From positions 80,882 to 144,881 of the forward strand of contig JBBIIY010000002.1 of the NCBI GenBank assembly GCA_037446255.1: a stretch of 64,000 bases of DNA. The letters are read 5' to 3'. Made by a program: the position numbers and the translations under genes. Shown piece after piece: positions 17,788 through 27,399 of the stretch (position 1 is the first letter of the stretch; each line of letters begins with the position of its first letter). This DNA is from Lithacetigena sp037446255 [NCBI: Coprothermobacterota bacterium] (GTDB lineage: Bacteria > Coprothermobacterota > HKB111). The notes beneath the pieces were generated by a model. It ran no database searches. It was not told the origin of the DNA and saw nothing but the letters and a program-made list of their open reading frames with translations.

Positions 17788-19548
17788 ATGTATTTAATTT
17801 TATTAAAATTCGTAAAGAAACAATTCTTTATTTACCTATCAGGAATCTTGCTATTAATTTCTGTAGATTTAGTGCAACTCTTAATTCCACAAATTTTAAG
17901 ACAGGTAACTGATGAATTTAGTAAAATGACTGCCAGCATATCCAGTATTTCTAAGTATGCTCTGACCATTGCTATCCTGGCAATTTTTATGATAATTCTC
18001 AGGTATGGCTGGAGAATGCTTATCTGGGGAACTTCCAGAAAAGTGGAAAAACTGATTAGAGAAGAATTTTATAAAAAATTACAAACTCTTGATGCTAATT
18101 ATTATAACTACCATAAAACCGGAGACCTGATGGCTCTGGCAACCAACGATATCAATGCAGTCAGAATGGCTATGGGCGAAGGTTTGCTTCTTATAACTGA
18201 CTCTTTATTCATGACTATTCTCGGCATCTATTACCTCATCAATATCAACTTTAACCTCTTTTTGGCTGTTTTTATCCCACTTCCTATTATAACTATGGTG
18301 GTTCTTTTTTTTGGCAGACTTATACACCATCGATTTAAACGAGCCCAGGAAGGCTTTGCTCAACTAACTTCCCGTGTTCAAGAATCAATATCGGGTATCA
18401 GGGTTATTAAAGCCTATGGACAGGAAGAAGGAGAGTTAGAAATATTTAAAGAAACTGCCGGTGATTTAGTTAATCGTAACCTGGATTTAGTCAGAATATG
18501 GGGGGTATTTACTCCCTTAGTTCAGTTCTTATCTTCTATCAGCCTTTTCATAACCCTTATTTACGGGGGTAGATTGGTTATTTTAGGGGTGGTTACTCTC
18601 GGTGATTTTATCGCTTTTCATGCTTACTTAGGACTCTTAACCTGGCCGATGATGGCTCTGGGATGGGTTGCCAATATTTTACAGCGTGGAAAAGCATCTA
18701 TGCAGCGGATTAATGAGGTTTTCAACCAGGTACCGGATATCAAGGACTTACCCGAAGTTAATTTTGCAATTGTAAATTTAGAAGGTAAAATTGAGTTCAA
18801 AGAAGTAACTTTTCAATATCCCGGAAGAGAAAGCCCCGCTTTAGAAAATCTTTCATTTACCATAAAACCTGGTGAAACTCTGGGGATAATTGGAAAGTTG
18901 GGAAGTGGTAAATCAACTTTATTAAACTTAATTCCCAGGTTGTATGACCCCAAAGAGGGAGAAATATTTATTGATGATTATAATATTAAGAGCATTCCTC
19001 TTCGGGTTTTGCGTAAAAGTATTGGTTTTGTTCCGCAAGAAACCTTCCTCTTCTCGGACAGCATAAGAGAAAATATTGCTTTCAGTCACCCATATAGTTC
19101 TCTGGACTCTATAGAAGAAGTATTGAAAAAGGCACAATTTTACGATGATATTATGTCCTTTCCGGAAAATCTAGAAACTGAAATTGGAGAAAGAGGAGTT
19201 ACTCTGTCAGGGGGACAAAAACAAAGAGCTACCATTGCCCGAGCCTTACACATAAATCCCAAAATACTGATACTGGATGATTCCTTCTCTTCTCTGGATA
19301 TTCAAACAGAAGAGAAGTTAATTAAAGCAATTATTGAATACAACAGGCAGATATGTTGCACAACCCTGATATCCTCTCATCGGGTTTCTTGTCTAAAACA
19401 TTCAGATTACATAATCGTTATTGACAATGGCAGGATTATTGAATCAGGCACACACGAAACCTTAGTTAAGCAGTCTGGTTTATATTCCCATCTTTTTGAG
19501 CTTCAACAGCTGGAAAAGGAGGATAACAGTCTTTATGAAAAACCTTAG
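17788..19548 (+). CDS. ABC exporter half-transporter with degenerate catalytic site
   Basis: 586 residues: six membrane helices in the first 310 residues, then an ATPase domain with Walker A GKLGSGKST at 369, signature LSGGQKQR at 473 and H-loop SSHRVS. The residue after Walker B Asp is Asp498 (ILILDDSFSSLD), where active sites have Glu. This is typical of the degenerate-site half of heterodimeric exporters such as TM287/288. The next gene overlaps it by 14 bases and has the normal Glu, so the two form one exporter. Substrate unknown: lipid, drug or peptide. Confidence 0.92.
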   Translation: MYLILLKFVKKQFFIYLSGILLLISVDLVQLLIPQILRQVTDEFSKMTASISSISKYALTIAILAIFMIILRYGWRMLIWGTSRKVEKLIREEFYKKLQTLDANYYNYHKTGDLMALATNDINAVRMAMGEGLLLITDSLFMTILGIYYLININFNLFLAVFIPLPIITMVVLFFGRLIHHRFKRAQEGFAQLTSRVQESISGIRVIKAYGQEEGELEIFKETAGDLVNRNLDLVRIWGVFTPLVQFLSSISLFITLIYGGRLVILGVVTLGDFIAFHAYLGLLTWPMMALGWVANILQRGKASMQRINEVFNQVPDIKDLPEVNFAIVNLEGKIEFKEVTFQYPGRESPALENLSFTIKPGETLGIIGKLGSGKSTLLNLIPRLYDPKEGEIFIDDYNIKSIPLRVLRKSIGFVPQETFLFSDSIRENIAFSHPYSSLDSIEEVLKKAQFYDDIMSFPENLETEIGERGVTLSGGQKQRATIARALHINPKILILDDSFSSLDIQTEEKLIKAIIEYNRQICCTTLISSHRVSCLKHSDYIIVIDNGRIIESGTHETLVKQSGLYSHLFELQQLEKEDNSLYEKP

Positions 19549-21487
19549 AGAATATGACCCTGAAAGTAAGGCTCCTGACTTAATTCTTTTAAAACGACTT
19601 TCCTCTTTCGCCAGACCTTATTCTAAAACAATGCTGATTGCGCTACTACTTATCATCATGTCCACCTTAACTGACCTGGCCATTCCCTATATAACCAAAA
19701 TAGGCATTGATACATATATAAACCCTTACAAAAATATTGAAGGAGTTCCTTACTATCTTATTAGTAAGGAGCACCTGGAAGAGGTCAAACAAAATTACCC
19801 TGTGCTATACCATTCTCTGAAAAATGAATTAAAAATAGAAAACAATACCTATCTATTAGAACAGAAATTTATTCATTCACTGAATACTGACGACCTATCC
19901 AGGTTAAGAAATTATGACTTATCTAATATTACCAAAATTTCTCTTCTGTTTCTAATTATGATAATTACTAATTTCCTACTCAACTACGGACATGTAATTT
20001 TATTAAGCATCGCCAGCCAAAAAATAATATACGATTTGAGGATAACCATTTTTTCCCATCTCCAGGCATTACCTTTTTCCTTTTTTGATAAAAATCCTGT
20101 AGGGAGATTGGTTACCAGGGTCACTAACGATACAGACGCTATACAAGAAATGTTCAGCAATGTCATAATCACAATTATTAAAGATCTCTTGCTGGTTGTG
20201 GGTATCATTACCATTATGTTCATACTTAATACAACTTTAGCGATTGTTTCTATTTCACTTTTTCCCATATTAATAATTCTTACCATCGCTTTTAGACTTA
20301 AAGCACGGGAAATATACCGTAATGTAAGAACCCTGTTGGCTCGAATAAATGCTTACCTCGCTGAAAACATATCTGGTATGAAAATTATTCAACTATTTCT
20401 CAGGGAAGAAGAAAACCTTGAAAGATTCAAAAATATTAATAACCTCTATTTCCAATCAACCATAAGAAATCTCAAATTAAATTCTGTTTACAGACCAGCA
20501 ATAAATGCTTTAAGCTCATTTGCTTTAGCCCTTATTGTCTATTATGGGGGTAGAGAATTTCTTAAAAATAAAATAGAGATCGGGATGTTATTTCTTTTCT
20601 TCTCCTATGTGCAAACTCTTTTCCGCCCTATTCAGGATATTGCTGAAAAATATGACTTATTACAAAGTGCTATGGCTTCAACCGAGAGAGTTGTAGGTTT
20701 GCTTAATGAGCCTATTTCTATAACCAACTCCGGCAATCCCATTGGTCTTGACTCAGCCAAGGGAACGATAGAATTTAAGAATGTATGGTTTTCTTACAAT
20801 AACGATGAATGGGTTCTTAAAAATGTCTCTTTTAAGATTCATCCAGGCGAAAGCGTGGGTTTTGTGGGAGCTACCGGAGCTGGCAAAACCTCAATTATCA
20901 ACCTGCTTTGCCGTTTTTATGAAGCACAGAAAGGCGAAATACTTATAGATGGGATTAACATAAAGAACCTTACTTTGAAAGACCTGAGGAAAAACATCGC
21001 TGTTATCTTTCAGGACGTGTTTCTTTTTGCTACAGATATTAAAGAAAACATCCGTCTTAATAACCGTGATATTTCTGATGAAGAAGTGCAAGAAGCTGCC
21101 CGAAAAGTTCAAGCACACCTGTTCATTGAAGAGTTACCTTATAAATATGATGAAAGAATGGAAGAAAGAGGCATCACCCTTTCTTCGGGTCAAAGACAAC
21201 TCATTTCTTTTGCCAGGGCGCTGGTTTTTAACCCAAGAATTCTTGTTCTTGATGAAGCAACTTCCAATGTTGATTCTGCTACAGAAGCACTTATCAACGA
21301 TGCTATGAAAGTTGTAATTAAAGGAAGAACCAGTATTTTAATTGCTCATAGGCTTTCAACTCTGGAAAGTGTAAATAAAATCATCATTTTAAGCAATGGG
21401 AAAGTTGTTGAGATGGGAACTCATGCAGAATTAATAGCGAAAAAAGGTTTTTACTACCACTTTTACAATGTTCAAAAACTTGATTAA
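19535..21487 (+). CDS. ABC exporter half-transporter, catalytically competent partner
   Basis: 650 residues from ATG 19535, which has an AAAGGAGG site 12 bases upstream; the longer open frame is not needed. It has six membrane helices, with an extended extracellular loop between helices 1 and 2 (about 70-130), then Walker A GATGAGKTS at 445, signature LSSGQRQL and Walker B/catalytic Glu574 in VLDEATSNVD. The extra loop is usual for the larger half (TM288/YheH-like). The signature LSSGQ departs slightly from LSGGQ, so the partner's Walker A faces the weaker signature and pairs into the degenerate site. Confidence 0.92.
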   Translation: MKNLREYDPESKAPDLILLKRLSSFARPYSKTMLIALLLIIMSTLTDLAIPYITKIGIDTYINPYKNIEGVPYYLISKEHLEEVKQNYPVLYHSLKNELKIENNTYLLEQKFIHSLNTDDLSRLRNYDLSNITKISLLFLIMIITNFLLNYGHVILLSIASQKIIYDLRITIFSHLQALPFSFFDKNPVGRLVTRVTNDTDAIQEMFSNVIITIIKDLLLVVGIITIMFILNTTLAIVSISLFPILIILTIAFRLKAREIYRNVRTLLARINAYLAENISGMKIIQLFLREEENLERFKNINNLYFQSTIRNLKLNSVYRPAINALSSFALALIVYYGGREFLKNKIEIGMLFLFFSYVQTLFRPIQDIAEKYDLLQSAMASTERVVGLLNEPISITNSGNPIGLDSAKGTIEFKNVWFSYNNDEWVLKNVSFKIHPGESVGFVGATGAGKTSIINLLCRFYEAQKGEILIDGINIKNLTLKDLRKNIAVIFQDVFLFATDIKENIRLNNRDISDEEVQEAARKVQAHLFIEELPYKYDERMEERGITLSSGQRQLISFARALVFNPRILVLDEATSNVDSATEALINDAMKVVIKGRTSILIAHRLSTLESVNKIIILSNGKVVEMGTHAELIAKKGFYYHFYNVQKLD

Positions 21488-21553
21488 TTACCACGATAAA
21501 AATATAATTAGTATCATAATTATTTAGTAATTTAAACGTATAGGAGGTTTATC

Positions 21554-22360
21554 ATGAAATTTTATATATCTGTGGACTGGGAAGGAATATCAGGCGTTGT
21601 ATCCTGGGAGATTCAGGATGACATTAAATCACCTTCCTACATGGAAACTCGTCATAGAATGACCAAAGAGGTTAATGCTGTAGTGGAAGGCTTATTTGAT
21701 GGTGGAGCAACTTATGTGTTAGTCAATGATTCCCATGGAAATATGACTAATCTTTTAATAGATGACCTGGATCCTCGAGTAGAGTTGATAATGGGAAGCC
21801 CAAAGCCTTTTTCTATGGTTGAAGGGTTAACCTCTGATTTTAATGGGGCATTGTTGCTTGGTTACCACCCTAGCGCTGGAACTTATCGTGGAATCATGGA
21901 CCACACTTATTCAGGTTCATCCATCTACGAAATTAGAGTTAATGGAGAGCCTTTTTCGGAAGGTGATATAAATGGTAGTTTTGCTGGCTCCCTGGGTGTT
22001 CCAGTTGTTCTGGTATCTGGAGATAAATCAGTAGTTGAATCCTTGATGCTCAGGTTTAAGGGTTCCCTTGGTGTTATAAGTAAGATCGCCTTGGGAAGAT
22101 CCACCGCTCGTTTGTACCATCCCACAAAAGTTTATGAGGAATTAAAGAAAAAAGCCAGGGAAGCTGCCAAATACACAACTAACTTAAAACCATATTGCCC
22201 GGACTTTCCCATAACTATGGAAATTGATTTTACAACTACTCAAAAGACTGATGTAGCCTCTATTCTTCCCGAAGCGGAAAGAATTGGACCAAGAACGGTA
22301 AAAATAATTTCCCCGGATATGCAAACCGCCTTTAGAAGATTGCTGGTGCTACTAAGATAA
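21554..22360 (+). CDS. dppA: M55 family D-aminopeptidase (DppA-like)
   Basis: 268 residues. Zinc-binding residues match B. subtilis DppA: D8 and E10 in SVDWEGISG, His in NDSHGNM near 60, His in MDHTYSG near 116. The family removes N-terminal D-amino acids or cleaves D-Ala-D-Ala-type peptides, usually as a cytoplasmic decamer. AGGAGG precedes the ATG by 8 bases. In an amino-acid fermenter it may recycle cell-wall peptides. It ends 12 bases from the convergent phosphorylase gene. Confidence 0.93.
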   Translation: MKFYISVDWEGISGVVSWEIQDDIKSPSYMETRHRMTKEVNAVVEGLFDGGATYVLVNDSHGNMTNLLIDDLDPRVELIMGSPKPFSMVEGLTSDFNGALLLGYHPSAGTYRGIMDHTYSGSSIYEIRVNGEPFSEGDINGSFAGSLGVPVVLVSGDKSVVESLMLRFKGSLGVISKIALGRSTARLYHPTKVYEELKKKAREAAKYTTNLKPYCPDFPITMEIDFTTTQKTDVASILPEAERIGPRTVKIISPDMQTAFRRLLVLLR

Positions 22361-22372
22361 ATTTTTTGAAGT

Positions 22373-24076
22373 TTAGCGGTGGTTATTTTTAGAGTTATTT
22401 ATATAAGCTTCGGAAATGTACCGGTTAAGCATCCGGTGGCTATTGAAGTAATGAGATATCTTACCAATAGAATTTTTCATAACTTTAACCCAATCATTAT
22501 GCTTATAGTAAAACATAGGTAAAATTATATATTCCAATTTAGAATAAAGGTCGTCTATTTCTTTTCTGAAAGACTCATCAGCAGAAACTATCGCATCGGG
22601 ATGATAACCGATGCACCAACCGGTGATACCCTCTATCCACCCTTCAATCCACCAGCCATCAAGAACGCTGAAGTTTACAACACCGTTGTGAGCCGCTTTC
22701 ATACCACTTGTCCCGGAAGCCTCTAAAGGTCTTTGTGGTGTGTTTAACCATAAATCAACACCAGCAACCATTTTTGTTGCTATATTTATATTGTAATCTT
22801 CAAGATATACAACTTTAATTTCCTCTTTCAAATATTTAATTTTATTTATTATTTCATTTATTATTGTCTTACCTGAATCATCCATTTTATGAGCTTTCCC
22901 AGAGAAAATAATTTGAATTTTATTCTGTTTATTTATCTTTTTTAATCTTTCTAAATCGGTAAAAATAAGATTAGCACGCTTATAAGCTGTGGCGCGCCTG
23001 GCAAAACCTATGGTGAAAGTTTCATAATCCATTTGAACCTGGTGATTTTGATTTACATAATCAATCAGTTCTTTTTTTGCATCTTGGTGAGCTTTCCAGA
23101 TTTCCCAATCAGGAATTAAATCAGCTTTGAAAAGTAAATCGGGTTCTCCAATCCACCCTGGTATATATTTATCAAACAGGTTCCTGAAGCTCTTTGCCGA
23201 CCAGCTATGGGAATGGACACCATTAGTTATAGAATGGATATTATATCCAGGAAACATAATTTTAGTAACTTCTCTGTGCTTTCTGGCAACTCCATTTATA
23301 TAATTACTCAGGTTTAAAGCCAGTAAGGTCATGTTAAGATGTTCATTACCACCAAATTTTTTTATATCATCAAGAGACATGTAGTCTCCAAGGTTTTTTT
23401 GTATCATCTGGTAATCAAATATATCGTGACCTGCCTCTATAGGGGTATGAGTGGTAAAAACACACAAATCTCTTACCTTATCTATATTCATATCATTCAT
23501 CTTTAAAAGTTCAAGGGCTAAAAAACTGGAGTGTCCTTCGTTCATATGATATTTTTCAATATTTAAATTGAATGCTTTAAGTATTCTTACTCCCCCTATT
23601 CCCAGAACTATTTCCTGTTTCAACCGGTAATTCTTATCTCTATCATATAAATAGGAAGTTATTTCCCTGTCTTCGGCATGATTATCTAAAACATCTGTAT
23701 CCAGAAATAATATGGGCACTTCATGACCAAGGATACTTCTTGTAGAATACAGCCAGGTTTTAATCTTGACTTCCCTTCCTTCAATTGCAACCGAGGTACT
23801 AATTGGCAATAACTCCATTTTTTCAACGGGGTTCCATTCTTGAGGCAATTCATACTGGTTTCCCTCTGCATCAATATACTGTTTGAAGTAACCTTTGCTA
23901 CTTATCAATGTCACGGCAATAAGTGGAAGGCCTAAATCAGCAGCTGTTTTAACAGTATCTCCAGCGAGAACACCAAGTCCGCCTGCATAGGTTGAAATAG
24001 AACTTTCAATGCCTATTTCCATTGAAAAGTAGGCAATTTTTGACTTGTTTAATATCATATTATGTTTATCAATCAC
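22373..24076 (-). CDS. glgP: Alpha-glucan (glycogen) phosphorylase, short form
   Basis: 567 residues, the compact TIGR02094-type alpha-glucan phosphorylase without the long N-terminal regulatory region of muscle-type enzymes. It releases glucose 1-phosphate from storage glucan. Visible marks are AYFSMEIGIESSISTYAGGLGVLAGD at the start of the fold, FHMNEGHSSF-like MNEGHSSFLAL, GVARKHREVT, and the PLP-lysine region GTSGMKAAHNG. Start is GTG 24076; an ATG six codons later is equally possible, and neither has a ribosome binding site. No glycogen synthase or branching enzyme is seen nearby. Confidence 0.92.
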   Translation of the reverse strand: MIDKHNMILNKSKIAYFSMEIGIESSISTYAGGLGVLAGDTVKTAADLGLPLIAVTLISSKGYFKQYIDAEGNQYELPQEWNPVEKMELLPISTSVAIEGREVKIKTWLYSTRSILGHEVPILFLDTDVLDNHAEDREITSYLYDRDKNYRLKQEIVLGIGGVRILKAFNLNIEKYHMNEGHSSFLALELLKMNDMNIDKVRDLCVFTTHTPIEAGHDIFDYQMIQKNLGDYMSLDDIKKFGGNEHLNMTLLALNLSNYINGVARKHREVTKIMFPGYNIHSITNGVHSHSWSAKSFRNLFDKYIPGWIGEPDLLFKADLIPDWEIWKAHQDAKKELIDYVNQNHQVQMDYETFTIGFARRATAYKRANLIFTDLERLKKINKQNKIQIIFSGKAHKMDDSGKTIINEIINKIKYLKEEIKVVYLEDYNINIATKMVAGVDLWLNTPQRPLEASGTSGMKAAHNGVVNFSVLDGWWIEGWIEGITGWCIGYHPDAIVSADESFRKEIDDLYSKLEYIILPMFYYKHNDWVKVMKNSIGKISHYFNSHRMLNRYISEAYINNSKNNHR

Positions 24077-24144
24077 GATTATTTTTCATAATTTCTTAAT
24101 AAAAAGACCCTAATAGTATATCAAATAATTGTTTTAACGCATCC

Positions 24145-25002
24145 TCAAACAGATGCCCACTCTTCTTTAAGTATCTCTCCTTGAATACCTACTACGATAA
24201 ATTTAAGGGGAATTTTCCTTTTTGATTGTGTAATAGCAAGTTTTGCAAGTTGCAATAATCCCATACAACAGGGTACTTGCATAATCATTACTGTAAGAGT
24301 GTTAATTTTAGCTGTTTCGATCAAATCTTTTAACTTTTCCAGGTAAACATCCTGCCCCTCATCAAGTTTAGGGCAGGCTATAGTTAAAGATTTACCTTTC
24401 AAATAATCAGAATGGAAATTTCCCAGTGCATAAGCTACGCAATCAGCTGCTAAAAGTAAGTCAGCATTCTCAAAATAAGGGGCCCGTGGTGACACCAGAT
24501 GTAATTGTACTGGCCACTGTCTTAATTGAGATTTAATTTTTACTGTTGACTCAATTTCATCAATTTGCTCTCTAAAATCCATAGCTTTAGACCCCGGGCA
24601 ACCCGATTGTTCATAAGTATGCAAACAAGGCGATTCGCTCTCTATATCCTGGGGAATTTTGTAATCATGTTCTCTAAGGTAATCTAATGCTTGATTAAAC
24701 AGTTCTTTTTCTCCATGCTCTTTAAGATGAAGCAGGTGGGCTTTAATTACATTATCTCCCTGTTTGACAATATTTTCCATTACCTGGTATTCATCATAAG
24801 GCTCTGCTTCCCTTTCTATAATTTCAATAGCACCTTCAGGACAATACCCCAGGCAAGCTCCCAGGCCATCACAGAATAAATCACTGATTAACCTCGCTTT
24901 ACCATCAATTACCTGTAAAGCTCCTTCAGGACAGTTGGGAATGCATAATCCACAACCATTGCACTTTTCTTCCTTAATCTTGATAATACTTCTTACAGAC
25001 AT
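24145..25002 (-). CDS. Rrf2-linked dicluster 4Fe-4S protein
   Basis: 285 residues. The N-terminus holds two ferredoxin-type motifs, CNGCGLCIPNCPEGAL (about 14-29) and an atypical CDGLGACLGYCPEGAI with wider spacing. The rest is an alpha/beta domain with a Cys pair in PCCMGLLQLA near residue 240. This protein family is common in anaerobes directly downstream of an Rrf2 regulator. An electron-transfer or redox-sensing role is likely, but not established. It lies 14 bases after rrf2 and probably shares its transcript and autoregulation. Confidence 0.8.
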   Translation of the reverse strand: MSVRSIIKIKEEKCNGCGLCIPNCPEGALQVIDGKARLISDLFCDGLGACLGYCPEGAIEIIEREAEPYDEYQVMENIVKQGDNVIKAHLLHLKEHGEKELFNQALDYLREHDYKIPQDIESESPCLHTYEQSGCPGSKAMDFREQIDEIESTVKIKSQLRQWPVQLHLVSPRAPYFENADLLLAADCVAYALGNFHSDYLKGKSLTIACPKLDEGQDVYLEKLKDLIETAKINTLTVMIMQVPCCMGLLQLAKLAITQSKRKIPLKFIVVGIQGEILKEEWASV

Positions 25003-25016
25003 TTTAACTCTCCTAT

Positions 25017-25421
25017 TTATTCTAATAGTGAAGCCAGAGTTATGGCTTTTAATTCATTTAATATTTTTTCTTCTAATAACAACATTTTTATGCGTAATAT
25101 ACATTTATTCCTGTCAGGGCAAATATTTTTTCTAAATACACATTCACTAACTCCTATTGGTCCTTGAAATAACTCTAACAATTCTATTAAAAATATTTTT
25201 TCTGCTTCTCTAACAGTAATAAAACCACCGCCCTTTCCTTTCTGAGAATGTAAAATTCCTCCTTTATTTAACTTCTGTAATATTTTCCTCAAAAAAGGTC
25301 GGGGTATTGAAAGGTTTTTTTCAATATCTTCAGCAGTATAAATATTTTTGACTGCCCTGTACATAAAACCAAGGACTCTAATAGCATAATCAGTTTCTCT
25401 ATTTATTAACCTGTTTCTCAT
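25017..25421 (-). CDS. Rrf2 family transcriptional regulator
   Basis: 134 residues with the Rrf2 winged helix-turn-helix (ETDYAIRVLGFMYRA near the start, IPRPFLRKILQKLNKGGILHSQKGKGGGF in the recognition and wing region). Three Cys in CVFRKNICPDRNKC near 92-104 follow the IscR/NsrR spacing that holds an Fe-S cluster, so it probably senses iron-sulfur or redox state. A palindrome TGATACTA-TAA-TAGTATCA lies 11 bases upstream, so autoregulation is likely. Confidence 0.92.
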   Translation of the reverse strand: MRNRLINRETDYAIRVLGFMYRAVKNIYTAEDIEKNLSIPRPFLRKILQKLNKGGILHSQKGKGGGFITVREAEKIFLIELLELFQGPIGVSECVFRKNICPDRNKCILRIKMLLLEEKILNELKAITLASLLE

Positions 25422-25431
25422 AATAACTATA

Positions 25432-25450
25432 TGATACTATAATAGTATCA
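25432..25450. promoter_or_regulatory. Rrf2 operator: 8-3-8 perfect palindrome
   Basis: TGATACTA, spacer TAA, TAGTATCA. It lies just upstream of rrf2 (ATG at 25421) and resembles the ATACT-containing sites of Rrf2-family regulators. It also overlaps the region where the rrf2 promoter must lie, so binding would repress the regulator and the 4Fe-4S gene. Confidence 0.75.
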
Positions 25451-25540
25451 TTATTGTCAAGTATTTTTTGCTATCAGTTTTTATTTCGATTAATTTTGTA
25501 TCAAAACTATCTCTTATGGTATAAACTAAATATTATAAAA

Positions 25541-26287
25541 ATGACAGAATTTGAATTTGAGAAAGTATTTGATTTAGAAGATTATTTTTTTATTTATGGT
25601 CCCTTGCTTACACAAGAAGTAAATGAAACACAATCAAACTTTATTGATGAAGTACTGGGGTTAGAAAAGGGTTCTAAAATCCTTGATTTATGCTGTGGTT
25701 TCGGAAGAATCACCAACATCCTGGCTGAAAAAGGGTACTCCATGTCAGGATTAGATAACTCAGCAGAGTTTTTGCAAATAGCACGACAGGAAGCTGAGAA
25801 AAAACAGTTAAGGGTCAATTACTACCAGAATGACATGCGAAATCTTGAATTTTTTGAAGAATTTGATGCAGTTATTAATATTTTTACAAGTTTTGGCTAT
25901 TTTTGCGATGAAGATAACTTCAAAGTTTTGCAGGGTATTTCAAACTCTCTAAAAAAAGGTGGTAAATTTCTTCTGGAAATGTTCAATCGTGAATATATCT
26001 TAAAAAATTACCTGCCCTATATTGTCACCAAAAGAGAAGAGGGTTATGTTGCTGATATTAATTCTTTTGACATTATAAACTCAAGAAATTGCACAGAAAG
26101 GATTCTATTTAGAGATGGCAAAATTAAAAAAGCCAACTTTTTCGTGAGAGCCTACACTTTTACAGAAATTAAATGTCTCTTAAGCAAAGTAGGATTAAAA
26201 GTAACCTCAACTTTTGGGAACTTTAAAATTGATGAGCCTTACACCCTGAACTCCAGGCGAATGATAGTGTTGGTTATTAAAGTTTAA
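25541..26287 (+). CDS. Class I SAM-dependent methyltransferase
   Basis: 248 residues from ATG 25541 (an in-frame TTG 29 codons earlier gives no conserved sequence and lies in the rrf2 promoter region). The SAM-binding motif I is ILDLCCGFGRI, motif II ends GLDNSAEFL, and INIFTSFGYF fits motif III/IV. Substrate unknown. No Shine-Dalgarno is present before the ATG, as for other plus-strand genes here. Its stop overlaps the stop of the convergent isomerase-like gene by 4 bases. Confidence 0.85.
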   Translation: MTEFEFEKVFDLEDYFFIYGPLLTQEVNETQSNFIDEVLGLEKGSKILDLCCGFGRITNILAEKGYSMSGLDNSAEFLQIARQEAEKKQLRVNYYQNDMRNLEFFEEFDAVINIFTSFGYFCDEDNFKVLQGISNSLKKGGKFLLEMFNREYILKNYLPYIVTKREEGYVADINSFDIINSRNCTERILFRDGKIKKANFFVRAYTFTEIKCLLSKVGLKVTSTFGNFKIDEPYTLNSRRMIVLVIKV

Positions 26288-27081
26288 TCAGCTAAAATTC
26301 TCTGTAAATTTTCCCGGCTAATTATTATATCGTTAATAGAGTCTTTAAAAGAAAATATTTCCATTATGGCTGTTCCCTGAAAACCCTTAAGAAAGCTCTT
26401 GTAATTATTGTAGGGTAAGGAGCCGGTCCCTACCGGAAGATGTTCATCAGCAAATCCATAATTATCATGTAGATGAAGATGTTTAATATACGGTTTAAGA
26501 GTGTCAATGAATTCCTGGGTTAATTTAGCTATATGAGCATGTCCGAAATCCAGGGTAACTTTTAATTCCGAGTTAAAAGTATTCATTAATTTGAGCATCT
26601 TATCAGGTTTATTTACCATCCAGGTATCTTCAATTCCCAGGTTCTCTACAGCTATGGTAATGTCAAGAGAATTTGCTATTATCAATAAATCACCAAGTAG
26701 TTTTTCCATCCGTTCTTCCACAACTTCCAGAACAGGTTGAAAACAAATAGGAGCAAAGGCTGGATGAAAAACAGATAGTTTAACCCCTACTTCAGCAGCA
26801 AAATTTAAAGCAATGATATTTTCTTCTCTGGTTAATTTATAAATACCAGCATTCAAACTACCGGTGTTAAAGTCTAACGCTGGAAGATGTAATGTTAATT
26901 CCACCCCTTCCTCTCTTGCCACTTTACCAATTTCTTTTGATGTTTCCTTAAAGGGGAAGTTATCAATAAACAAAAAATCTCCAAATATCTCCACCAGTTC
27001 AAAATCCAATTCACGGGCTTTTTTAATAGCTTCAGTTATTTTAAGATGACCTGTGGATAGAGCAGAAATACCTATTTTCAT
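26284..27081 (-). CDS. Sugar phosphate isomerase/epimerase-like TIM barrel protein
   Basis: 265 residues of the AP-endonuclease-2 (xylose isomerase-like) fold. Metal ligands are visible as Glu in VENLGIEDTW, His and Asp in LDFGHAHIA, HLHDNYGFADEHLPVGTG, and a final EIFSF. Such proteins are isomerases or epimerases of unknown specificity, or endonuclease IV relatives. The true start is ATG 27081 with AGGAGG upstream. The open frame continues 20 codons further, but that stretch reads the tRNA-Leu gene backwards. Confidence 0.82.
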   Translation of the reverse strand: MKIGISALSTGHLKITEAIKKARELDFELVEIFGDFLFIDNFPFKETSKEIGKVAREEGVELTLHLPALDFNTGSLNAGIYKLTREENIIALNFAAEVGVKLSVFHPAFAPICFQPVLEVVEERMEKLLGDLLIIANSLDITIAVENLGIEDTWMVNKPDKMLKLMNTFNSELKVTLDFGHAHIAKLTQEFIDTLKPYIKHLHLHDNYGFADEHLPVGTGSLPYNNYKSFLKGFQGTAIMEIFSFKDSINDIIISRENLQRILAD

Positions 27082-27111
27082 AATATTCCTCCTGAATTTA
27101 AATGCAAAAAA

Positions 27112-27199
27112 TGGTGCCGGGGAAGGGAATCGAACCCCCACGAGGTTTACCCTCAGCGGATTTTAAGTCCGCTGCGTCTGCCTGTTCCGCCACCCCGGC
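27112..27199 (-). tRNA. tRNA-Leu (TAA)
   Basis: 88 bases including an encoded CCA. Acceptor GCCGGGG pairs with CCCCGGC. Anticodon loop CTTAAAA gives anticodon TAA. A long variable arm (GAGGGTAAACCTC) marks a class II tRNA, fitting Leu. Confidence 0.96.
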
Positions 27200-27208
27200 A
27201 TTGTCTTC

Positions 27209-27285
27209 TGGAGGCGAGGGCCGGATTTGAACCGGCGGATAGCGATTTTGCAGACCGCCGCCTTAGGCCACTTGGCTACCTCGCC
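27209..27285 (-). tRNA. tRNA-Cys (GCA)
   Basis: 77 bases including CCA. Acceptor GGCGAGG pairs with CCTCGCC, discriminator T, anticodon loop CTGCAAA with anticodon GCA. It lies 9 bases upstream of tRNA-Leu on the same strand, so both are likely cut from one transcript. Confidence 0.96.
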
Positions 27286-27399
27286 ATAAATACTTTATAA
27301 TTATATAATAAAGATGCAATATTATTACCAACCTTAAGCAATTGATTCGCAAAAATAAGGGTAAAATAGATTACCTTACTAAATTTAAAGGGGTAAATA

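Noticed and set aside
27082-27141. N-terminal extension of the isomerase-like gene
   Set aside because: These 20 codons read the tRNA-Leu gene in reverse; the family start and ribosome binding site are at 27081.
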